Below are positions 62,517 to 64,000 of a DNA stretch of 64,000 nt, piece after piece. Under the pieces are notes generated by a model. That model searched no databases, was not told where the DNA came from, and saw nothing but the letters and a program-made list of their open reading frames with translations. A program made the position numbers and the translations under genes. The DNA is from CAZWBR01 sp964632305 (GTDB lineage Bacteria > Bacteroidota > Bacteroidia > Bacteroidales > Prolixibacteraceae). The stretch is taken from positions 1-64,000 of the forward strand of contig CAZWBR010000003.1 in NCBI GenBank assembly GCA_964632305.1. The letters are read 5' to 3'. Within the stretch, counting starts at the first letter, position 1. Every line of letters starts with the position of its first letter.

Positions 62517-63362
62517 TTAGATCTCTTCTTTTAACCATTTTACAACGTCGTACCACATTATTTCATTTACCTCATGTCCAACATCATACTGATTAATCTT
62601 CAAGTTTGTACTGTCTGTATTATAAACCGCTATTAACCGATCGTAGAAATCAACAACACGCTCCGCTTTGAAATGAATATCGTTTTTACCGATTAAGGCA
62701 AATATTTTTCTGGGATAGAACTTTTCTATGTGATTAGCCGGACTGTTCTGTGCCGCATAGTCTGTAAACTCTTTTATCGCCTCGTCGCTCCTTAAGACTC
62801 TTGAATCCTCAGGAATATCGTCCCAAAAAGGAGAACTGATCATCGGGACCGCGAAGGAGATCCTCTTATCGTTAACAAGACTCGCATAGGTTACAAATCC
62901 CCCCATGGACATTCCGATCATTCCAATTTTTGAAGTATCTATCATTTTGGATGAAGTAAAATGATCAATAAGGGTTGAAATATCCAAAGCGGTTTCATTC
63001 ATTACTTTTCGTAAGGTTACCAGGACAATATGTCCATCCCCGGTCATGATCTTTTCCTTAAACGAAACGCCCTTTCTTTCACCATGATACCGGTTATCTA
63101 AGGCCACGGCATAAAAGCCCATTTTAGCCAGTGTGATCATTTTCTCGTTCCAGTATTCTTTATTCCCGGTAAACCCGTGACTTAAAATCACCAATCCTTT
63201 TTTTGCATGATCGTCGACATAACAGACTTTTACCGGTATATCCTTAACCATCAAATTTTTCACCCTTAAATTATCCTTTTCACGCCCTATTGCAGATAGC
63301 GAACAAACAACTGAAAACATCATTATCAATTTGAAATTCAATTTCCCCATAGCAGTAGTCAT
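62517..63362 (-). CDS. exported alpha/beta hydrolase
   Basis: From the ATG at 63362 the protein has 281 residues with a signal peptide (FKLIMMFSVVCSLSAIG). The alpha/beta-hydrolase core has VILSHGFTGNKEYW (oxyanion region), IGMIGMSMGGFVTYASL (nucleophile Ser), KNDIHFK (acid) and YDVGHEVNE (His). It resembles dienelactone hydrolase or prolyl-oligopeptidase-like esterases. An upstream frame extension of 27 residues is basic and not signal-like. The substrate is unknown. Confidence 0.85.
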   Translation of the reverse strand: MTTAMGKLNFKLIMMFSVVCSLSAIGREKDNLRVKNLMVKDIPVKVCYVDDHAKKGLVILSHGFTGNKEYWNEKMITLAKMGFYAVALDNRYHGERKGVSFKEKIMTGDGHIVLVTLRKVMNETALDISTLIDHFTSSKMIDTSKIGMIGMSMGGFVTYASLVNDKRISFAVPMISSPFWDDIPEDSRVLRSDEAIKEFTDYAAQNSPANHIEKFYPRKIFALIGKNDIHFKAERVVDFYDRLIAVYNTDSTNLKINQYDVGHEVNEIMWYDVVKWLKEEI

Positions 63363-63487
63363 ATTTCGAAAGTCTCCCGCTAATGCCGGAGTTTGATTAA
63401 AATATCGATTTATCTTCCTTTTTGCAATCTGTACGGCAAACAAATGCTTATACTTGGGTCATTTTCAACAGACCCCTTGCAGAAAAA

Positions 63488-63513
63488 CCATCAGCCTTAA
63501 TGGCTGTTCTTTT
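63488..63513 (-). terminator. weak terminator after the Crp-type gene
   Basis: A small stem CAGCC/GGCTG (63492-63496 with 63502-63506) lies between T-runs on both strands. It is 40 bases past the stop of the minus-strand regulator gene. The stem is short, so the call is tentative. Confidence 0.4.
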
Positions 63514-63545
63514 TTCCACAAAGAAAGAGAGGCACGGCCTCATTC

Positions 63546-64000
63546 TCATTTACATTTGTCGATAAATTTCTTTCGTGCCCTGCTAAGTTGAGTGGAGGTA
63601 ATTCCCAGAAAATTGGCAATATAGTAATGGGGTATTCGATTGATCAGGTTAGGATATTCTTTCAGGAAAAGTTCATACTTTCTCAGGGAGTCCAGATTCA
63701 GAAGTGCAACTAACCGGGACTGCAATCGCAGGTTTAATTGCTGAAATGCCCGGGTAATTATTCCGGTGATCTCCCGATCCTTGTTTACGTGAAACATGAC
63801 TGTCGCGTAATTGGCCGTTAGGATTTCACAATCCTCCAATGCCTGTATAGTCATCTGAACATTGGTATTGGGCAGGTAACTACCAATAATGATGTCGCCC
63901 TCCAGATAGAAATGGGTAGTGATTTCATTGCCATCATTATCGAGGACATAACCCCGAAGAACTCCTTTCTTCACAAAACCGATTTTATCGCACGGATTGC
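63546..64000 (-). CDS. Crp/Fnr-family regulator, start beyond the window
   Basis: The frame is open from the right edge; reading from there gives NPCDKIGFVKKGVLRGY and continues with the cyclic-nucleotide-binding beta barrel (GNEITTHFYLEGDIIIGSYL). A short C-terminal helix-turn-helix follows (IANFLGITSTQLSRARKKF). A GTG at 63974 is in frame but inside the domain, so the real start is off the window. About the last 151 residues are present. The C-terminal HTH is typical of Bacteroidota Crp proteins. It is transcribed toward the hydrolase genes but separated from them by a gap. Confidence 0.88.
   Translation of the reverse strand, partial: NPCDKIGFVKKGVLRGYVLDNDGNEITTHFYLEGDIIIGSYLPNTNVQMTIQALEDCEILTANYATVMFHVNKDREITGIITRAFQQLNLRLQSRLVALLNLDSLRKYELFLKEYPNLINRIPHYYIANFLGITSTQLSRARKKFIDKCK

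Overview
The window looks like a chromosomal piece of an anaerobic member of the Bacteroidota, most likely order Bacteroidales. The evidence is a SusC/SusD outer-membrane pair, an RteC homologue, -7 promoter boxes of the Bacteroidota form TAnnTTTG in front of several genes, A-rich leaders without Shine-Dalgarno sequences, and a complex I lacking the NADH-oxidising subunits. No rRNA, tRNA, CRISPR array or intact insertion sequence was recognised.

Layout. 0.2-6.7 kb (minus): glutamate dehydrogenase, then a two-gene operon of a 1411-residue sensor/PEP-synthase-like ATP-binding protein followed by a LuxR-type regulator whose receiver lacks the phospho-acceptor Asp. 7.7-18.0 kb (minus): an 11-subunit nuoABCDHIJKLMN operon ending in a small gene of unknown function. 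18.2-21.3 kb: a UspA-like protein and, divergently, an ADP-forming acyl-CoA synthetase. 22.7-35.1 kb (plus): a large aryl/acyl-acid block: outer-membrane porin, phenylacetate-CoA ligase, double-ACT protein, symporter accessory peptide, Na+/solute symporter; a second ligase/ACT pair; then prephenate dehydratase, flavodoxin, aminotransferase and a four-subunit 2-oxoacid:ferredoxin oxidoreductase. 35.4-39.8 kb: a heterodimeric ABC exporter and a HAD phosphatase. 40-50 kb: a mixed accessory region (GH1 glycosidase, PHP lipoprotein, RsgA, GNAT, methyltransferase, RteC, CAT-like acyltransferase) with many intergenic repeats. 50.3-63.4 kb (minus): SusC-SusD-PHP phosphodiesterase-small secreted protein operon, then four exported ester/alpha-beta hydrolases. 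A Crp/Fnr regulator runs off the right edge.

How it fits together. The 22-35 kb block can interconvert aryl acids, aryl-CoAs, 2-oxoacids and aromatic amino acids with ferredoxin or flavodoxin as electron carrier. The nearby complex I without NuoEFG is the expected partner for low-potential carriers, and the ADP-forming synthetase can make ATP from acyl-CoA. Whether the block runs oxidatively (amino-acid fermentation) or reductively (building phenylalanine from scavenged phenylacetate) is not decided by sequence; the porin, symporter, ligase and prephenate dehydratase favour a biosynthetic or scavenging role.

The least explained material is between genes. There are two long dispersed repeats in inverted copies (7.1-7.6 kb against 57.4 and 46.4 kb), one with a compensated 15-bp hairpin. 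A 112-125 bp direct repeat flanks a two-gene segment at 40-44 kb. Several micro-arrays with about 10-11 bp period contain units in both orientations, the largest at 46.1-46.4 kb.
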